From NCBI GenBank assembly GCA_903901855.1, contig CAIUSP010000051.1, positions 1 through 41,090 on the forward strand: 41,090 nt of DNA, written 5' to 3'. Position numbers and translations under genes: made by a program. Source of the DNA: an uncultured bacterium (lineage in GTDB: Bacteria; Actinomycetota; Thermoleophilia; Solirubrobacterales; 70-9). Below the pieces are notes generated by a model. It was given only the letters and a program-made list of their open reading frames with translations, was not told the origin of the DNA and did not search any database. Numbering within the stretch: the first letter of the stretch is position 1; each line of letters starts with the position of its first letter. This document shows positions 17,080 through 26,097 of the stretch, in pieces.

Positions 17080-18405
17080 TCAAGCGGTTGGCGAGAGCTC
17101 CGCTGTGGCCACCGCGACGAGTCGTTCGAGGAGTTCCGCACACCGATCCTCACCGGGGGCCTCGACCATGATGCGCAGGAGTGGCTCCGTACCGGATTTG
17201 CGTACGAGCACCCTGCCTTCGCCGGCCAGGTCCTCTTCGACCGCCGCAACCTCCGCCCAGAGGGATTCGGCTCCGTCGACCGCCGCGGGGTCGGAGATCT
17301 CGACATTGCGTAGCCCCTGGGGGAGTCTCTCGAAGGATTCTGCTCCGGCGAGTGGCTTGCCACCGAGAGCGCTCAACAAGAGGAGCGCGGCGGCGATTCC
17401 GTCTCCTGTCGGGGAAAACCGACGCCAGATGATGTGGCCAGACTGCTCTCCGCCCAACTGCCAGTCGCGCTCGGTCAAGGCTGCAGCCACGTGCCGATCG
17501 CCGACGGGGGTCTCGGTGATCTCGATCCCCGCCTCGGCCATCGCGCGTCGGAAGCCGAAGTTGGACATGACCGTCACCGCAATCCCGCCGCCGAGGTCAC
17601 CGCTGCGGGACAGCGATCGGCCTACGATCGCCAGCAGCTCGTCCCCGTCGTATACCCGGCCCGAACCATCCACCGCGACCACCCTGTCCCCGTCGCCGTC
17701 GAAGGCGAACCCCACGGCAGCGCCGTTTTCCTCCACAGCGGAGGAGAGCGCCTCGGGATGCTGAGAACCACAGCCGAGATTGATGTTCTTGCCATCGGGC
17801 TCGGTGAATATCTCGACGACCTCTGCACCCGTCTGCCGAAAGGCTTCCGGTCCGGCGCGGAAAGTCGCACCGTTGGCGCAGTCGAGGACCACGGTCGTTC
17901 CCGAGAGGTCCAGCGGAAATGACACCCCGACCTCACGGAGATAATCGCCGAGTCCGCCTTCGAGTTCGAGCACCCGGCCGATCGGGCGTTCTCCAGCTCC
18001 AACGGCTCCGGGATCGCTCACCAGAGCAGTCATCTTCTCCTGAGCCTGATCGGTCAGCTTTCCCCCATCGGGTCCGAAGAACTTGATGCCGTTGTCCTCG
18101 AAGGGGTTGTGCGAAGCCGAAACCACGGCCCCGAGGTCGAAGCCGAGTTTGCGAACCAGGATCGATGCGGCCGGAGTCGGAAGGACCTCCCCCTGGATCG
18201 CATCACCTCCCCCCTCACAGATGCCTGCGGCCAGCGCCGAAGCGAGCATGGGACCTGATTCGCGAGTGTCGCGCACGATCAGAACTCGAGGTCGATCCGA
18301 TTCGGATCCGAGTGCAGCGGCGCGGCCCAGTGAAGTTGCGAGCTCGGCGGTCAGGAAGTCCCCCGCCTTCCCTCGGACACCATCGGTGCCGAAGAGATCC
18401 GACAC
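17080..18405 (-). CDS. glmM: phosphoglucosamine mutase
   Basis: This enzyme converts glucosamine-6-phosphate to glucosamine-1-phosphate, the step after GlmS. The 441-residue protein starts LFGTDGVRGKAG (residues 4-15) and has the phosphoserine loop SASHNP with Ser98. The metal loop DGDGDR lies near residue 233, the sugar-specificity loop GGEQSGH near 316, and the phosphate-binding loop RKSGTEPLLRIMVEA near 402. The GTG start is 2 bases after the rpsI stop, so glmM is read from the ribosomal protein transcript. Confidence 0.97.
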   Translation of the reverse strand: MSDLFGTDGVRGKAGDFLTAELATSLGRAAALGSESDRPRVLIVRDTRESGPMLASALAAGICEGGGDAIQGEVLPTPAASILVRKLGFDLGAVVSASHNPFEDNGIKFFGPDGGKLTDQAQEKMTALVSDPGAVGAGERPIGRVLELEGGLGDYLREVGVSFPLDLSGTTVVLDCANGATFRAGPEAFRQTGAEVVEIFTEPDGKNINLGCGSQHPEALSSAVEENGAAVGFAFDGDGDRVVAVDGSGRVYDGDELLAIVGRSLSRSGDLGGGIAVTVMSNFGFRRAMAEAGIEITETPVGDRHVAAALTERDWQLGGEQSGHIIWRRFSPTGDGIAAALLLLSALGGKPLAGAESFERLPQGLRNVEISDPAAVDGAESLWAEVAAVEEDLAGEGRVLVRKSGTEPLLRIMVEAPGEDRCAELLERLVAVATAELSPTA

Positions 18406-18407
18406 GA

Positions 18408-19139
18408 TCAGCGCTTGGAGAACTGCGGGCGCTTACGCGCCTTCTTCAGACCCGCCTTGCGCCGCTCCTTGACCCGGGCGTCTCTGGAGAGCATTCCCCG
18501 ACGCTTGAGTTCTTGACGAAGCGCGGGATCGATCTCGCAAAGTGCACGCGCAATTCCATGACGCACCGCGGATGCCTGGCCTGAGATCCCGCCGCCGTGG
18601 ACGCGAACCCTTACGTCGACATTTCCCTCGTATCCGGTCTGGGCCAACGCCTGCATCGCGACCGTGCGCAGATACGGGCGCGGGAAATACTCTTCCAGCG
18701 GACGCTCGTTGACCTTGAACTCGCCGCCTCCCTGACTGAGGATCACCCTTGCGACCGAGGACTTGCGTTTACCCGTCGCCATGAACCGGGCGTCTGCGGA
18801 AAGCTCCGTCGGCTTGACCTCGATCGGCTTGTTGCGCGCTTCGATCTGAGCCTCGCGCTCGGCGCGCTCCTCGGCCTCGGCCTCCGCACGCGCTCTCTCC
18901 TCCGCGTCCATCTCGACCTCCGGCTCCTCGATCGCAATCGGATCGAGCTCGGCACCGGGCACGGCTTCCTTCTTCTCGTCCTTCTGACCCTCCTTCGAGG
19001 GCTTCTTGCCGCTGGGCACCTTCTTGGACTCGACGGGCGGAGCCTCTTCAGAAGCGGACTGTTCTCCGGACTGAGCCTCTGGAGCGTCGTTCGCCGACGG
19101 AGTCTCGTCGTTTTCCGGCTGCTTCGGTTCGTCGCTCAC
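18408..19139 (-). CDS. rpsI: 30S ribosomal protein S9 with long acidic N-terminal extension
   Basis: The S9 core starts around Met120 ([13 protein letters not shown]) and runs 124 residues to the conserved [14 protein letters not shown] tail that reaches toward the P-site tRNA. Ahead of it is a 119-residue region rich in Glu, Ala, Ser and Lys. Residues 76-101 form an Arg/Glu/Ala helix, and residues 38-58 are Lys-rich. The start is supported by a GTG that overlaps the rplM stop by 4 bases, the classic coupled arrangement, and by an unbroken frame. Streptomyces and mycobacterial S9 also have extensions, but much shorter ones. Initiation at Met120 instead would give a standard S9. Confidence 0.93.
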   Translation of the reverse strand: MSDEPKQPENDETPSANDAPEAQSGEQSASEEAPPVESKKVPSGKKPSKEGQKDEKKEAVPGAELDPIAIEEPEVEMDAEERARAEAEAEERAEREAQIEARNKPIEVKPTELSADARFMATGKRKSSVARVILSQGGGEFKVNERPLEEYFPRPYLRTVAMQALAQTGYEGNVDVRVRVHGGGISGQASAVRHGIARALCEIDPALRQELKRRGMLSRDARVKERRKAGLKKARKRPQFSKR

Positions 19140-19570
19140 GCTTCTATCTCCATCTCGGTCGGGGATTGTGCCTCATGCGGATGCTCTGGCCCTGCGTAGA
19201 CCTTCAACTTGGTCAGTTGTTGCCGAGAGAGCCTGTTGCGGGGCATCATCCCCTTGACGGCCTTGCGGATGACCTCTTCGGGCTGCCGGTCGAGCATCTC
19301 CGACAGGGTCCGGGAACGAATTCCGCCCGGGTATCCGGAGTGACGCCAGTAGCGTTTGTCGTTGAGCTTGTTGCCTGTGACACGGATCTTCTCTGCATTC
19401 ACGACCACCACGAAGTCGCCAACGTCCACATGCGGCGTGTAAGTGGGCTTGCGCTTGCCACGGAGGAGATCGGCGATCTGGGTCGCGAAACGGCCCAGGG
19501 TCTTCCCCTCGGCATCTACCACGACCCAAGTGCGGTCACGGTCAGTGTTTTTTGCTTGGTAGGTCTTCAT
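19136..19570 (-). CDS. rplM: 50S ribosomal protein L13
   Basis: L13 is an early-assembling 23S rRNA-binding protein. The 144-residue length and order are standard: [20 protein letters not shown], a [13 protein letters not shown] strand, [12 protein letters not shown] and [21 protein letters not shown]. It is the first gene of rplM-rpsI-glmM-glmS-acpS. The ATG is preceded by a 50-60 base leader, with a TATCAT box at about 19625-19630 as a candidate -10. The divergent neighbour is the riboswitch-controlled M23 peptidase. Confidence 0.97.
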   Translation of the reverse strand: MKTYQAKNTDRDRTWVVVDAEGKTLGRFATQIADLLRGKRKPTYTPHVDVGDFVVVVNAEKIRVTGNKLNDKRYWRHSGYPGGIRSRTLSEMLDRQPEEVIRKAVKGMMPRNRLSRQQLTKLKVYAGPEHPHEAQSPTEMEIEA

Positions 19571-19624
19571 CTGGAAGAGGCCACCCCTGGATCAGCGTCG
19601 AAACCGAACAGGCGCGGCTGCGCG

Positions 19625-19630
19625 ATGATA
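19625..19630 (-). promoter_or_regulatory. candidate -10 box of the rplM-rpsI operon
   Basis: TATCAT on the minus strand, about 55 bases upstream of the rplM ATG. It leaves a leader of roughly 45-50 bases, enough for autogenous control by L13, but I could not fold a known leader motif. Confidence 0.4.
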
Positions 19631-19747
19631 GCCGCCGAAGGCCCGAGCCGCAGGAGAGGGGTTGGAGGCTCGCAAGCCGAGGCCCACCTGGGAGAGGATC
19701 AGGCGGCATGGAGAGGTCGGCGGGGCACTGATGTAGGCTTCTGAACA

Positions 19748-19920
19748 CAACGCTCAATTGACCGAGATCAGATCTCAGTCGAGCGGGGGAACCACTCGGA
19801 TATCCGGACCTCGGAGTAAGCCTCAGGAAGGTCCGAAGGGTATCGGGGGCGAATCGCACATATACCTGCGTAGCGCCAACTTTTCGGCGCGAGCCCGACA
19901 GCTAACCCCGTAGGCAGTGG
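19748..19920 (+). promoter_or_regulatory. c-di-AMP riboswitch (ydaO-yuaA class)
   Basis: The leader of the M23 peptidase gene carries the conserved ydaO-class blocks in order. A CGCTC...GAGCG helix (19751-19755 with 19781-19785) is followed by GGGGGAACCA (19785-19794) and GGGGGCGAATCGC (19845-19857). A GCGCC/GGCGC hairpin spans 19873-19890, and the 3' block CCCGACAGCTAACCCCGTAGGC is at about 19894-19915. This class binds two c-di-AMP molecules and normally turns expression off when bound. In Actinobacteria it often precedes cell wall hydrolases, as here. It accounts for most of the 354-base gap between rplM and the peptidase; in the rest (19571-19747) I see only the rplM promoter region. Confidence 0.9.
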
Positions 19921-19924
19921 AAAA

Positions 19925-20782
19925 GTGGATCGAAACAGAACGAAAAAGGGAATCTCGAGCAGGCTCCGGGCGGGTACCGCCGGAGTTGTCTGCCTGCTCT
20001 GCCTCGGCGCGGGCTCTGCGAGCGCCGGAGCCGCAGGTGTCATCACCCCCGGCGAACCCAAGATCACCGATGTCAACTGCCTGAGCAAGTGCATAAAGAC
20101 TCGAGTGGGAATCGCGGGTTCGACGGTGAAGATCCTCGGAGACGACCTCGGCCAGGTCGAGGCAGTCTCCTTCCAGACCAGAGACGAAGCGAGAGTGACG
20201 GACCGTTCGCCGACGGTTCGTCAGGACGGCGTGGTGCTCTCGAAGATCCCGCAAGGAGCCGTGAGCGGGACGATCAGGGTGATCGACCTATACGACCAGA
20301 AGGCCGACTCCAAGGTGGTGTTCAAGATCGGGACCAAGAAGGACCTCGAAGAGGCTCAGTCCGGATGGATATTTCCCGTCAGAGGACCGCATACCTACGG
20401 AGACGGAATAGGCGCGGACCGGGGAGATCACTCCCATCAGGGCCAGGACGTACTTGCCGACTGCGGCACCCGGCTGGTCGCTGCGAGAGGCGGAAAGGTC
20501 GAGTACAACGCCTATCAGGCATCGGGCGCTGGCTACTACGTGGTCATCGACGGTGCCGAGACTCCGTACGACTTCGTCTACATGCACCTCGCCAAGCGAT
20601 CGCCGGTCAAGGAGGGGTCCACGGTCACCACAGGACAGAAGATCGGCGTGGTTGGGACGACGGGCTCATCGTCAGCTTGCCACCTCCACTTCGAGGTCTG
20701 GACGGCACCGGGTTGGTACAACGGAGGGAACTTCAGCAAGAGCGTCACCAAGATGCTCAAGGAGTGGGACAGCTTCTCCTGA
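19925..20782 (+). CDS. secreted M23 family metallopeptidase (LytM-type)
   Basis: This is a peptidoglycan endopeptidase. The 285-residue protein starts at GTG 19925, five bases after the riboswitch, with a signal peptide (residues 1-37). An Ig/IPT-like beta domain (about 40-135) contains a Cys52/Cys56 pair. The M23 domain (about 145-275) has zinc ligands His171 and Asp175 (HQGQD) and HLH at 253-255, with His221 as the likely catalytic residue. The ligand set is complete, so it should be active. Control by c-di-AMP ties its synthesis to turgor and potassium state, as for resuscitation and cell wall hydrolases in other Actinobacteria. It is convergent with guaA. Confidence 0.93.
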   Translation: MDRNRTKKGISSRLRAGTAGVVCLLCLGAGSASAGAAGVITPGEPKITDVNCLSKCIKTRVGIAGSTVKILGDDLGQVEAVSFQTRDEARVTDRSPTVRQDGVVLSKIPQGAVSGTIRVIDLYDQKADSKVVFKIGTKKDLEEAQSGWIFPVRGPHTYGDGIGADRGDHSHQGQDVLADCGTRLVAARGGKVEYNAYQASGAGYYVVIDGAETPYDFVYMHLAKRSPVKEGSTVTTGQKIGVVGTTGSSSACHLHFEVWTAPGWYNGGNFSKSVTKMLKEWDSFS

Positions 20783-20805
20783 GTCCAGTGACTCGGAGTG
20801 GACTC
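20781..20805. terminator. inverted repeat between the convergent M23 and guaA genes
   Basis: GAGTCCA, 11 bases, TGGACTC fills the 27-base gap between the two stop codons. There is no strong U-run. It is a likely bidirectional terminator or transcript end structure. Confidence 0.45.
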
Positions 20806-20809
20806 TGGC

Positions 20810-22417
20810 TCACTCCCACTCGATAGTGGCGGGCGGCTTGGATGAGACGTCCAAAGCGACTCTGTTCACGCCCGGCACTTCGTTGATGATCCTGCTCGAG
20901 ACCTTCTCCAGCAGGTCGTAGGGAAGGCGCGCCCAATCGGCGGTCATCGCGTCGTCCGAGGTCACTGCACGGATCACGATCGGATAAGCGTACGAGCGCT
21001 CGTCGCCCTGGACCCCTACCGACCTGACCACCGGCAGGACGCAGAATGACTGCCACAAGGTCCGGTAGAGGTCTGCCGCCCGAACCTCTTCCTGCAGAAT
21101 CGCATCGGCCTCTCGCAATATGTCGAGCCGTTCCCGTGTGACCTCACCGCCAACGATCCTGATCCCGAGACCCGGTCCCGGGAACGGCTGGCGCCAGACG
21201 AAACGCTCAGGGAGACCCATCTCGGCGGCGACCGCTCTGACCTCGTCCTTGAACAGGGTCCGGAGCGGCTCCACCAGATCGAACTCGAGATCTTCCGGCA
21301 GCCCCCCGACGTTGTGATGGGACTTGATGGTCGAGGCGGCATGACCGTCGCCTCCAGACTCGATCACATCCGAGTAGAGGGTTCCCTGGACCAGATAGTC
21401 GGCGTCGGCGATCTTCGCCGCCTCCTCCTCGAACACCCTGATGAACTCCTCGCCGATGATCTTGCGCTTGCGCTCGGGCTCGGTCTCTCCAGCGAGTTTC
21501 TCGAGGAATCTGTCAGAAGCATCGACATGGATCAATGGCACTTGCAACTGGTCGCGAAACGCTGTCACCACCTGCTCGGCCTCGTCCTTCCTCATCATGC
21601 CGTGGTCGACGAAGACACATGTGAGCTGGTCACCGATCGCCCTGTGGACCAACAGCGCCGCCGTTGCAGAATCGACCCCGCCGGAGAGTCCGCAGATCGC
21701 ATGCCCCTCTCCTACCTGCGCGGCTATCGCCTCGACCTGTTCGGTGATGACCGAAGCTGGCGACCATTCCTCGGTACACCCTGCGACATCGCGAAGGAAG
21801 CGCGTGAGGATCTCGGTTCCGTACGGGGTGTGCACGACCTCTGGGTGGAACTGGATGCCGTAGAGACCTCTGGCTGGATCCTCACAGGCTGCAACCGGCG
21901 ATTCAGGACTCGACGCGAGTGCCGTGAATCCGGGCGGCGGCTCGAAGACCGTGTCCCTGTGACTCATCCAGCACTGCTGGGTGGCCGGGGTCCCCGCCAT
22001 CAACCTCCCGGGTTCCAGCACCTCGAGCGTAGTCCTGCCGAATTCGCCTGCCTCCGCCTGTTCGACCCGACCGCCGAGCTCGTGGACCATCAACTGCATC
22101 CCGTAACAGATTCCCAGTACCGGGACACCGAGTTCCAGGAGTTCGGGCCGCAGGGTCGGTGCACCATCGGCATAGACCGAAGCCGGGCCGCCCGAGAGGA
22201 CTAGTGCCTTCGGCTTCCGGGACTGGATCTGCTCTACCGGCACGTCGTGTGGCAGGAGTTCACTGAACACCCCGCACTCCCGGATCCGCCGTGCGATCAG
22301 CTGCGAGTACTGACCGCCGAAATCGAGGACCAGAACTTCCTCGTGCGACGAGGAGCCAGCGGGAACCGAGTCCGCATCCGCGCCAGCTGTGGCGGCGGGA
22401 GCGGAACCCTCAGTCAT
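20810..22417 (-). CDS. guaA: GMP synthase (glutamine-hydrolysing)
   Basis: GuaA converts XMP to GMP. The 535-residue protein has a class I glutaminase domain (about 25-215; Cys104 in LGICYGMQ and an IQFHPEV motif), an ATP pyrophosphatase domain with P-loop GLSGGVDSA near residue 243, and the C-terminal dimerisation domain ending PPATIEWE. The first 25 residues are an Ala/Ser-rich extension not found in E. coli. Its ATG overlaps the end of guaB3 by 8 bases, so the pair is one transcriptional and translational unit. Confidence 0.97.
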   Translation of the reverse strand: MTEGSAPAATAGADADSVPAGSSSHEEVLVLDFGGQYSQLIARRIRECGVFSELLPHDVPVEQIQSRKPKALVLSGGPASVYADGAPTLRPELLELGVPVLGICYGMQLMVHELGGRVEQAEAGEFGRTTLEVLEPGRLMAGTPATQQCWMSHRDTVFEPPPGFTALASSPESPVAACEDPARGLYGIQFHPEVVHTPYGTEILTRFLRDVAGCTEEWSPASVITEQVEAIAAQVGEGHAICGLSGGVDSATAALLVHRAIGDQLTCVFVDHGMMRKDEAEQVVTAFRDQLQVPLIHVDASDRFLEKLAGETEPERKRKIIGEEFIRVFEEEAAKIADADYLVQGTLYSDVIESGGDGHAASTIKSHHNVGGLPEDLEFDLVEPLRTLFKDEVRAVAAEMGLPERFVWRQPFPGPGLGIRIVGGEVTRERLDILREADAILQEEVRAADLYRTLWQSFCVLPVVRSVGVQGDERSYAYPIVIRAVTSDDAMTADWARLPYDLLEKVSSRIINEVPGVNRVALDVSSKPPATIEWE

Positions 22418-23615
22418 CGTCGGCGGCTACCCCTGCGGCAACGGCTGCCCGACCGTTCGAGCCCATACCGACGGACTGCTGGCGCTGAAGGGCTTTACCT
22501 TCGGACTGCAAGGCAGGGGCGACCATCACCTCGGCCCGGTGGAAAGCGGGGATGTCTTCGTAACCGCAGGTCGCCATCGAGGTACGGAGAGCGCCCATCA
22601 GATTGAAGGTTCCGTCGTTCTCCTTTGCGGGCCCGAGCAGGATCTCCTCGAGGGTGCCGTCCTGATGGGTGGCCACCCTGGTCCCCCTCGGCAGCGAGGG
22701 GTGGAAGGTCGCCATCCCCCAATGGAATCCACGGCCGGGGGCTTCCTTGCCTCTGGCCAGCGGCGAGCCGATCATCACGGCGTCGGCGCCACAAGCGATC
22801 GCCTTCGAGATGTCGCCGCCGTTTCGCATACCGCCGTCGGCGATCACGTTGCAGTACTGGCCGGTCTCCATCATGTGTTGGCTCCTCGCGGCAGCCACAT
22901 CGGCGATTGCGGTTGCCTGAGGAACCCCGATTCCCAGAACCCCCCGGGTAGTGCAGGCTGCCCCCGGGCCGACACCGACCAGAACCCCGACAGCGCCGGT
23001 GCGCATCAGATGTAGACCTGTGTTGTAGGACGCGCAGCCACCTACAACACAGGGGATGGGGAGACCACTGATGAACTCCTTGAGGTTGAGTGGTTCCGAA
23101 GTATTGGAGACGTGCTCCGCCGAGATCACGGTCCCCTGGATGACCAGGATGTCGAGCCCCGCGTCGAGCGCCTCCTGATGCCACGAGGTGACCTTCTGAG
23201 GGGTCAGCGACCCACACGCCACAGCACCCATCGCCTTGATCTCCTCGACTCGCCTGCCGATGAGCTCGGGCTTGACCGGCTCCGCGTAGATCTCCTGCAT
23301 CATCCGCGTCGCCTTCTCGACGGGAGCCTCGGAGATCTCCTGGAGCCGCTCGTCCGCGTCTTCGTACCTGCACCAGATCCCCTCGAGGTTCAGTACTGCC
23401 AACCCACCCAGGTTCCCGATCACACCTGCGGTCTCTGGGCTGACCACACCGTCCATCGCAGAGGCGAGTAGGGGTAGCTCGAATCGGTACGGGCCCAAGG
23501 TCCAGGTGATGTCGATCTCGTCGGGGTCGCGGGTCCGACGCGAGGGGACGATTGCGATGTCGTCGAAGCCGTAGGCCCGGCGGGCCTTCTTTCCTCTTCC
23601 GATTTCTACTTCCAC
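22410..23615 (-). CDS. guaB3: GuaB3 family IMP dehydrogenase-related protein
   Basis: This 401-residue TIM-barrel protein of the IMPDH/GMP reductase superfamily matches the actinobacterial and cyanobacterial GuaB3 branch. It starts [20 protein letters not shown], lacks the two CBS domains, has the nucleotide-site Cys in [17 protein letters not shown] (near residue 222) and carries the [21 protein letters not shown] motif (near 262). Annotation as IMPDH is traditional. A cyanobacterial homologue has been reported to act as a GMP reductase, so the activity here is open. The GTG start has a TAGGGT box 6 bases upstream and no ribosome site. guaA overlaps its end. Confidence 0.93.
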   Translation of the reverse strand: MEVEIGRGKKARRAYGFDDIAIVPSRRTRDPDEIDITWTLGPYRFELPLLASAMDGVVSPETAGVIGNLGGLAVLNLEGIWCRYEDADERLQEISEAPVEKATRMMQEIYAEPVKPELIGRRVEEIKAMGAVACGSLTPQKVTSWHQEALDAGLDILVIQGTVISAEHVSNTSEPLNLKEFISGLPIPCVVGGCASYNTGLHLMRTGAVGVLVGVGPGAACTTRGVLGIGVPQATAIADVAAARSQHMMETGQYCNVIADGGMRNGGDISKAIACGADAVMIGSPLARGKEAPGRGFHWGMATFHPSLPRGTRVATHQDGTLEEILLGPAKENDGTFNLMGALRTSMATCGYEDIPAFHRAEVMVAPALQSEGKALQRQQSVGMGSNGRAAVAAGVAADDD

Positions 23616-23621
23616 GCCGCC

Positions 23622-23627
23622 ACCCTA
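23622..23627 (-). promoter_or_regulatory. -10 box of guaB3-guaA, probable leaderless transcript
   Basis: TAGGGT on the minus strand, then 6 bases, then the guaB3 GTG. It lies directly after the intrinsic terminator of the preceding operon. Confidence 0.6.
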
Positions 23628-23643
23628 TGAACGTTCGCGGACG

Positions 23644-23665
23644 AAAAAACCCCGGCAGGCCGGGG
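23644..23665 (-). terminator. intrinsic terminator of the dacA-pfkB operon
   Basis: On the minus strand, CCCCGG, a 4-base loop and CCGGGG form a perfect GC stem followed by six T residues. This is the only textbook Rho-independent terminator in the window. It stands about 100 bases after the pfkB-family stop and just before the guaB3 promoter, separating the two units. The 100 bases before it hold no gene that I can support. Confidence 0.88.
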
Positions 23666-23766
23666 CGGGACAGAGGTGAAGCCAAGCGATTCGAACTGGT
23701 GTGTGCGCTGGTCGATCAACCTCGATCGATCATAACAACCACCTTCCGACTCCCCCTGAAGGTCGG

Positions 23767-24723
23767 TCAGGCCACGGGAGCGACTGCGATGCTCTCGATC
23801 TCGACCGAGGGAACCAGCCTCTCGACCTCGGCCACATCCACCGTGCCCGCACCGAAATGCTGGGTCGACTCGGCGCCGCATGCGACGGCGTACCTGAGAC
23901 ATTCTTCGGGGGTCGCACCGTCGTAGCGGCGGGCGACGAACCCGGCGAGTAAAGCGTCCCCCGAACCGACGGTCGACACGGGGTCCAACTCCGGGGCGGA
24001 AACCTCCCAGACCTCCCGCCCACCTTCTACCCCGAGCGACGCGACGCAGCCACGTTCGCTCGTGATCAGTGCTTCCCGTGCACCCAGGGAGACCAACTCG
24101 TCCAGCCCAGCCACCATCTCGCTGCGATCCGCGAACTCGTGACCCACTGCCTCCTCCGCCTCGAGCTGGTTCGGTGTCACCGCCTGCGGTCGGGCCCTGA
24201 GACCGACGCTGAGTGGCTCACCTTCGGCGTCGAGGATGGTCTCCACCCCGAGCGCGTTGAGCTCCGTAACCAGATCACCACAGAACTCGGGGGGAACCGA
24301 CGGAGGCAGGCTGCCGGCGATCACGCAGATCCTTGCGCCCCTCGCGAGATACATCAGCTTCTCGCGGAAACGCTCCAGTTCTTCCTGGGTGACATCCGGA
24401 CCGCGTTCGTTGATCTCGGTCTGTTCACCCGTGGTCGGATCCACCACCGCGAGGTTCGTTCGGGAATCCCCATTGATCCAGGTGAAGTCGGTCAGGATGG
24501 ACTCCTCAGCGAGTCGTTCCATCAGCCGCGCGCCGGTTGGCCCACCGGCAAGACCGGTGGCGATCACAGGGCGGCCGAGGAGCATCAGGCTCCTGGCGAT
24601 ATTCACGCCTTTACCTCCGGCGAAGGTGCTCGCCTCTACCGCTCGGTGCCTGTGGCCCTGTCGGAAGCTCGGCACGGCGACGGTGCGATCGATTGCGGCG
24701 TTGAGAGTGACTGTGAGGATCAT
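23767..24723 (-). CDS. PfkB-family sugar-phosphate kinase (1-phosphofructokinase / tagatose-6-phosphate kinase type)
   Basis: This 318-residue ribokinase-fold kinase has the N-terminal MILTVTLNAAIDRTV start typical of FruK/LacC, the PfkB signature 1 region FAGGKGVNIARSL near residue 35, VIAGSLPPSVP near 135, PNQLEAEEAVG near 182, and signature 2 STVGSGDALLAGFV near 252 with catalytic Asp. The sequence fits 1-phosphofructokinase, but no PTS or fru regulator lies beside it, so a 6-phosphofructokinase-like role in glycolysis is also possible. The ATG overlaps the dacA stop by 4 bases. Confidence 0.88.
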   Translation of the reverse strand: MILTVTLNAAIDRTVAVPSFRQGHRHRAVEASTFAGGKGVNIARSLMLLGRPVIATGLAGGPTGARLMERLAEESILTDFTWINGDSRTNLAVVDPTTGEQTEINERGPDVTQEELERFREKLMYLARGARICVIAGSLPPSVPPEFCGDLVTELNALGVETILDAEGEPLSVGLRARPQAVTPNQLEAEEAVGHEFADRSEMVAGLDELVSLGAREALITSERGCVASLGVEGGREVWEVSAPELDPVSTVGSGDALLAGFVARRYDGATPEECLRYAVACGAESTQHFGAGTVDVAEVERLVPSVEIESIAVAPVA

Positions 24724-26087
24724 GGCTGCAGGTTGGCATTATCACCCCTGCGGGAACGATTGCGGAAGATCAGGATGATCCCGACTAGCAAAAGCACGAA
24801 TCCGATGGGTATGAGGATGAGTGGCGAGAGAACCAGCGTCCTGACCTTCTCTCCCAGAGTGGCAGCCGGGGCAGCTGCGCCGGTGATCAGCGGAGCGGTT
24901 GCCGCAGGCTCGCCATCGACCGTGACGGTCACGCGCCCCACCCTTTGACCCTTGGCGACCGGGCCGACTATCTCGTCAGGGGAGTCAGCCTCGACCCTGA
25001 CCTCTTGGTCGTCCCGGGCCAGAACCGGAAGGGTCTCCGCCGCAACGAGGGGTATCCGGGCGTCGCGGTAATCGAGCCCACTGGAGACGACCTGCTCGCC
25101 CGAACTCACAGGAACTTCCTTTCGGTATCGGGAGAATCCCCACCCGAGCAACTCGAGGCTGGCCGCGTTCCTGGCCGCTTCGTTCGGGGACCCCAAGACC
25201 ACGGAGATCAGCGTGGTGTTGTCGCGGGTCCCCGCTGCGACCAGGTTGTATCCGGCGCTGCTGGTGTAGCCGGTCTTCACCCCGCTGACCCACGGCTTGC
25301 TCAGCACCAAGTTGTTTCGGTTGAGCAACCTGAGTTTGCGGGTGCCCGACCTGACCGTCTGGCTCTCGGTGTCGACGATCTTCGCGAGCAGTGGGACGCT
25401 GAGCACAGCCCTGGCCAACTCGGCGAGATCACGAGCACTCGAATAGTTGCCTCGCTCGTCGAGACCGATCGGAGTCGAGAAATTGGTGTGGACGAGGCCG
25501 AGGCTGCGTGCACTTGCGTTCATCTCGGCGACGAAACGCTTCTCACTGAAAGGCTTGATCCTCGAGACGGCATAGGCCGCGTCGTTGCCGCTCGGCAGCA
25601 GGAGCGCGTAGAGCAGATCTCTGACCGATATCCGATCTCCGCCCTGGAGGCCCGCGAGGGACTCGCCCGGCGAACCCCGGTATCCCGGAACCCGAACGAC
25701 ATCTCGGGGTTCGAAGAGCTGACTCGCCACATATGCGGTCATCATCTTCGTGGTGCTGGCGATCATTCGCTCCGAGTCCGCAGACCGGGCAGCGAGCACC
25801 TCTCCATCTCGTCCATCGACAAGTATCCAGGCCTTGGCGTCGACGCTCGGGGGCTTGGCTCCGTAACGCGGACCATCGGACTCCTTACGCTCCCTCTCCT
25901 TCTTCGCCTTGCCTGAACCCTCCCTCTCGCCTTCCTGCCGTGCGGCGCCAGCTGGCGCGAGGAAGACCCCCGCGAAGATGGATGCGCAGACGACGAGACA
26001 GCTCGGGGCCAGCCAGAGGGGCCGGAGTCGCCGTCCTCCGGTCGGCCCGCCGCTGGCGCGGCCGCTGCTGCAAGAGCCGGTACTCAC
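24720..26087 (-). CDS. dacA: D-alanyl-D-alanine carboxypeptidase (PBP5/6 type)
   Basis: This enzyme trims the terminal D-Ala of peptidoglycan stem peptides outside the membrane. The 455-residue protein has an N-terminal hydrophobic signal (about 24-48), a charged linker, and the S11 peptidase domain with SxxK at Ser111-Lys114 (STTK), SxN as SGND near 167 and KTG in GVKTGYTS near 265. A beta-rich C-terminal domain leads to a membrane helix (about 425-443) and a basic tail. The C-terminal helix is a true anchor, unlike the amphipathic one of E. coli. The start is GTG. It follows the LysM gene by 10 bases. Confidence 0.95.
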   Translation of the reverse strand: MSTGSCSSGRASGGPTGGRRLRPLWLAPSCLVVCASIFAGVFLAPAGAARQEGEREGSGKAKKERERKESDGPRYGAKPPSVDAKAWILVDGRDGEVLAARSADSERMIASTTKMMTAYVASQLFEPRDVVRVPGYRGSPGESLAGLQGGDRISVRDLLYALLLPSGNDAAYAVSRIKPFSEKRFVAEMNASARSLGLVHTNFSTPIGLDERGNYSSARDLAELARAVLSVPLLAKIVDTESQTVRSGTRKLRLLNRNNLVLSKPWVSGVKTGYTSSAGYNLVAAGTRDNTTLISVVLGSPNEAARNAASLELLGWGFSRYRKEVPVSSGEQVVSSGLDYRDARIPLVAAETLPVLARDDQEVRVEADSPDEIVGPVAKGQRVGRVTVTVDGEPAATAPLITGAAAPAATLGEKVRTLVLSPLILIPIGFVLLLVGIILIFRNRSRRGDNANLQP

Positions 26088-26097
26088 ACGATCCCCG

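Noticed and set aside
23685-23700. GATTCGAACTGG, which looks like a tRNA T-arm on the minus strand
   Set aside because: The bases flanking the TTCGAAT loop do not pair as a T-stem and no acceptor, D or anticodon arm can be drawn. TTCGAA is simply a palindrome.
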